This document shows positions 5,799 to 7,953 of a DNA stretch of 7,953 nt, piece by piece. The translations under genes and the position numbers were made by a program. The notes below the pieces were generated by a model that was given only the letters and a program-made list of their open reading frames with translations, had not been told where the DNA came from and made no database searches. Source of the stretch: JAVVUJ01 sp964582545. Lineage in GTDB: Bacteria; Bacillota; Clostridia; Peptostreptococcales; Anaerovoracaceae. Location of the stretch: contig CAZOSB010000054.1 in the NCBI GenBank assembly GCA_964582545.1, positions 1-7,953 of the forward strand, read 5' to 3'. Position 1 is the first letter of the stretch, and each line of letters opens with the position of its first letter.

Positions 5799-7715
5799 TT
5801 AATACAGAATAATGGCTTGTGCGTCTTTGATTTCATCGTAGACCGTGCAGTCTAATAATGTTTCGAAGAAAGCTTGCTCCATTAAGACCCGTCCATTGGA
5901 GAACCGTATTTCATAATTCCTTGTTTCGCTCTTTATGGTTGTATCACCGCTCAAAAGATTGATGGTAACGTTAGGAACTCCTTCTTTTTTTGCAGTTACA
6001 ACTTTTGATTGGTGATTATAGGCTACTGTATATTGGTCATTTTCCAAAATAGAGCGCATGGGCAGTAACCAGAGCTCTTCCTTGTTTTTCTGGGGCTCTT
6101 CATAGGCAGGACCCTTTGGCACAGACCAGCTACTTCTAATAATGTCCGGTTTTTCTTGTGTGGAAGTATTCACTAAACCAGGTTCCAGCTCTTGAACGCC
6201 CCCATTGTTGATATATTCCGCTGTAGCCTCATAATCAGTGCCGAATTGATTGAGCTCCGGAGCAGCTTTTAAAGCAGGAAAGGCATTGTTTGTAGCCACA
6301 TAGTTGCTGGTGCAGATTAAATAGGTAGATTTTTCGTCAAAGGTCTTTGAGAGATCGGTCATTTTGATAGAAGTAATCCTATTTCCTGCAGGTTTTTGTG
6401 AATCAAAGGTTACGGTCAGACCGGATACGTGTAAAAATTCTCCCGTTTTTTCCGACAAGGATTTTTCCAGTATTTCTTTTACCTCCGCACCTGTAATCTT
6501 TTTTGTAACCAAATAGTTGCCGAAAGGTTGCACGGCATAGATATCTCCTAAAGTCATTTCTCCGGGTTCAATGGAGTTTCTAATACCTCCACCGTTGATA
6601 AAAGCAATATCTGACTTTGACTTTATTCGATAGGATTCTGCAATCAACCTACCTAAATTCGTTTCTTTTGTTCGAACACTCGCTTTTTCCCCATTTAAAA
6701 AAACTTTAGAGTTTCCAACGACTTTATTAAAGAATGTGGCTTGCTTTGCCTCTACTTCTTTGACGAGTTTATCAATGGTTGGATCCGGTGTCACTTCCTT
6801 ATATTGCGCAGGGGTAACTACCTTTGAGGTCACGTTGCTCAGGTTTTCACCTTGGAAAGTCAGGTTGACGATACCGATATCCTGAGTGTAATATCCACTG
6901 GCCACCAACAGTGTATCCCCATACTTTGTGCCTTCGTTGATTACATGACTGTGACCATCCAGTATCAGATCCAGACCTGTTACTGATTTCGCCAAATTCA
7001 CGCTTGCATAATTCTCTGTTTCTACGCTGCCCAGATGGGTAATTGCCACAATATAATCGGCACCTTGCTCTTTCAGTTTGGTTACCATTTTTTTTGCGGT
7101 GTCTATCTCATCATGGAAAATCAGCCCTTCTGTGGCAGAAGGAAGGGTGATATTGGGTGTGTTTTCATTGGCTAAGCCAAAAACACCAATTTGAAAAACT
7201 CCATAATCCTTTATCAAACCGTCTTGAAATACCAAGTTTCCCGACTTATCGGTCACATTTGCAGCTAGAATAGGTACCTTTGCTTCTCCAGCTAGTTTTT
7301 TTAAGGTATTGATGCCATAACTATAATCATGATTTCCGGTGGTCATGGCGTCGTAGTTGATTTTATCTGTAATTGGTGCCACACTTTCTCCCACTTCAAA
7401 GTTGGCAAATGGCATACCCTCATACATATCTCCACTATCAAAAACTAGGGTATTGGGGTTTTCCTTTCTGATTTGGTTGATGACACTTGCCATTTTTGCA
7501 TAACCGAAGCTGCTGCTATCTGCTGCTGCATAACCGTGGGTATCGGTGGTATGTAGGATTATCACTTGATTTTCCTTAGCATTTTCCGCTGCAAAGATTG
7601 TGGGTGTCTCTGTGAAGGTCAAAGTGGAAAATAGCAGGGCAAAGGTCATAACACCGGCTAGGACCTTACGCTTTTCGGTAGGCTTACCGAAAAAGATTTG
7701 TAGATATTGAATCAT
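5799..7715 (-). CDS. Secreted 5'-nucleotidase-family metallophosphoesterase with C-terminal Cu-amine-oxidase-like domain
   Basis: A 638-residue exported hydrolase of the 5'-nucleotidase / 2',3'-cyclic-nucleotide phosphodiesterase family. Known members use two metal ions to remove phosphate from nucleotides outside the cell. Start M1 at 7715 is chosen because AAAGGGGG lies 5 bases upstream; an in-frame ATG at 7757 lacks an RBS. The signal peptide has Lys/Arg at 11-17, a hydrophobic core at about 18-34 and likely cleavage near A42/A43. Metal motifs are D58-T-H60, G95-D96, G127-N-H-D130, H227 and G254-H-S-H257. The C-terminal nucleotidase domain has NLGRLIAES (353-361) and NGGGIRN (374-380). The usual GGDGY/F substrate loop after NFxA is replaced by TNNAFP (475-480), so nucleotide recognition may differ. 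Residues about 548-637 resemble the copper-amine-oxidase N-terminal (stalk) domain, with LPMRSI (551-556) and NGRVL (607-611). I see no LPXTG motif or S-layer repeats, so it is probably released or loosely wall-bound. It is monocistronic and convergent with the GRE operon. Confidence 0.9.
   Translation of the reverse strand: MIQYLQIFFGKPTEKRKVLAGVMTFALLFSTLTFTETPTIFAAENAKENQVIILHTTDTHGYAAADSSSFGYAKMASVINQIRKENPNTLVFDSGDMYEGMPFANFEVGESVAPITDKINYDAMTTGNHDYSYGINTLKKLAGEAKVPILAANVTDKSGNLVFQDGLIKDYGVFQIGVFGLANENTPNITLPSATEGLIFHDEIDTAKKMVTKLKEQGADYIVAITHLGSVETENYASVNLAKSVTGLDLILDGHSHVINEGTKYGDTLLVASGYYTQDIGIVNLTFQGENLSNVTSKVVTPAQYKEVTPDPTIDKLVKEVEAKQATFFNKVVGNSKVFLNGEKASVRTKETNLGRLIAESYRIKSKSDIAFINGGGIRNSIEPGEMTLGDIYAVQPFGNYLVTKKITGAEVKEILEKSLSEKTGEFLHVSGLTVTFDSQKPAGNRITSIKMTDLSKTFDEKSTYLICTSNYVATNNAFPALKAAPELNQFGTDYEATAEYINNGGVQELEPGLVNTSTQEKPDIIRSSWSVPKGPAYEEPQKNKEELWLLPMRSILENDQYTVAYNHQSKVVTAKKEGVPNVTINLLSGDTTIKSETRNYEIRFSNGRVLMEQAFFETLLDCTVYDEIKDAQAIILY
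7672..7693 (-). other. Perfect 9-bp hairpin early in the nucleotidase coding sequence
   Basis: TTTTCGGTA (7672-7680) is a perfect inverted repeat of TACCGAAAA (7685-7693), with a 4-base loop. In the mRNA the stem begins about 20 nt after the start codon and covers codons of the signal-peptide n-region (FGKPTEK). No T run follows, so it is not a terminator. It could slow early translation, or be chance. Confidence 0.5.
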
Positions 7716-7720
7716 TTTGT

Positions 7721-7728
7721 CCCCCTTT
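7721..7728 (-). promoter_or_regulatory. Ribosome binding site of the nucleotidase gene
   Basis: AAAGGGGG on the minus strand lies 5 bases before the ATG at 7715. It decides the start in favour of this codon over the in-frame ATG 14 codons upstream, which has only AT-rich DNA before it. Confidence 0.85.
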
Positions 7729-7737
7729 TTTACTGAA

Positions 7738-7762
7738 GTAATTTGGTTTATAAACAAATTAC
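7738..7762. repeat. 25-bp near-perfect palindrome in the nucleotidase leader, possible operator
   Basis: GTAATTTG (7738-7745), a single unpaired G, TTTA, then TAAA and CAAATTAC (7755-7762) form 12-bp arms with one bulged base and no loop. The lack of a loop suits a binding site for a dimeric repressor better than a stable RNA hairpin. It lies between the likely promoter (7807-7835) and the RBS, about 40 bases downstream of the expected transcription start, where a bound protein could block elongation. Confidence 0.45.
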
Positions 7763-7806
7763 AAAGAAATAATAAATGTTTTTAAACTGTTGTTTTATAT
7801 AAACTT

Positions 7807-7835
7807 ATTTTAGCACATTTTAATGTAAAGAAAAA
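7807..7835 (-). promoter_or_regulatory. Probable proximal promoter of the nucleotidase gene
   Basis: On the minus strand TAAAAT (7807-7812) is preceded directly by TGC, an extended -10 element. TTTTTC (7830-7835) is a weak -35 with 17-base spacing. Transcription would begin near 7800, giving a leader of about 85 nt that includes the 25-bp palindrome. Confidence 0.4.
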
Positions 7836-7891
7836 TTATATTTTTATACTTCAAAATGATAAAGTTCAAAGATTACAATGTTAAATTAAGA

Positions 7892-7919
7892 ATTATACTA
7901 TAATGTACCCAAGAAACAA
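7892..7919 (-). promoter_or_regulatory. Possible distal promoter upstream of the nucleotidase gene
   Basis: On the minus strand a perfect TATAAT (7892-7897) lies 16 bases after TTGTTT (7914-7919). This is a good match for a housekeeping promoter and would give a leader of about 170 nt. The same AT-rich stretch also reads as TATAAT on the + strand (7899-7904), where no good -35 is seen. No gene is visible in 7716-7953. Confidence 0.3.
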
Positions 7920-7953
7920 GACACGATTTGAAAAAATGAAATGACATGCTATA

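Noticed and set aside
7716..7757. Fourteen-residue N-terminal extension of the nucleotidase from the ATG at 7757
   Set aside because: There is no RBS before it, while the inner ATG at 7715 has AAAGGGGG at 5-base spacing and gives a normal signal peptide. The extension would run through the palindrome and the RBS.
7899..7904. + strand TATAAT near the right edge, for a divergent gene
   Set aside because: No acceptable -35 hexamer lies at 16-18 bases, and the only nearby ATG frames close almost at once within the window.

Overview
The window comes from a low-GC, strictly anaerobic, Gram-positive-type bacterium, most likely a member of the Clostridia. The reasons are strong AGGAGG-type ribosome binding sites, AT-rich intergenic DNA, two oxygen-sensitive enzyme systems (a tungsten/molybdenum aldehyde oxidoreductase and a glycyl radical enzyme) and a secreted hydrolase carrying a copper-amine-oxidase-like stalk domain of the kind common in clostridial exoproteins. 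No genus can be named from the sequence alone.

Layout. Positions 1-215 are non-coding: a long imperfect hairpin (22-67) that probably ends transcription arriving from the left, then a promoter and a strong RBS. Positions 216-5642 hold a tightly packed three-gene operon on the + strand: an aldehyde:ferredoxin oxidoreductase (AOR) family protein, a glycyl-radical-enzyme activase (radical SAM, with two extra 4Fe-4S motifs) and a glycyl radical enzyme (GRE). The AOR and activase genes overlap by 17 bp and the activase and GRE genes by 4 bp. A bidirectional terminator (5692-5729) separates this operon from a convergent minus-strand gene (5799-7715) for a secreted 5'-nucleotidase-family metallophosphoesterase. 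The last ~240 bases are the leader and promoter region of that gene, with a 25-bp palindrome just upstream of its RBS.

How the genes work together. The activase would use S-adenosylmethionine and a low-potential electron to place a radical on Gly853 of the GRE. The radical would pass to Cys453 and start chemistry on an unknown substrate. The AOR would interconvert an aldehyde and a carboxylic acid using ferredoxin. Two schemes fit: the GRE makes an aldehyde (as the diol dehydratases and choline lyase do) that AOR oxidises, or AOR supplies an acid that the GRE consumes (as in arylacetate decarboxylation). The GRE has a CxE active site (Gly-Cys-Trp-Glu-Pro) but an unusual glycyl loop (Arg-Ile-Gly-Gly-Trp), and its activase lacks the usual Asp-x-Lys motif. 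I cannot place it in any characterised GRE class. This operon is the best candidate in the window for an undescribed pathway. The nucleotidase appears functionally unrelated.
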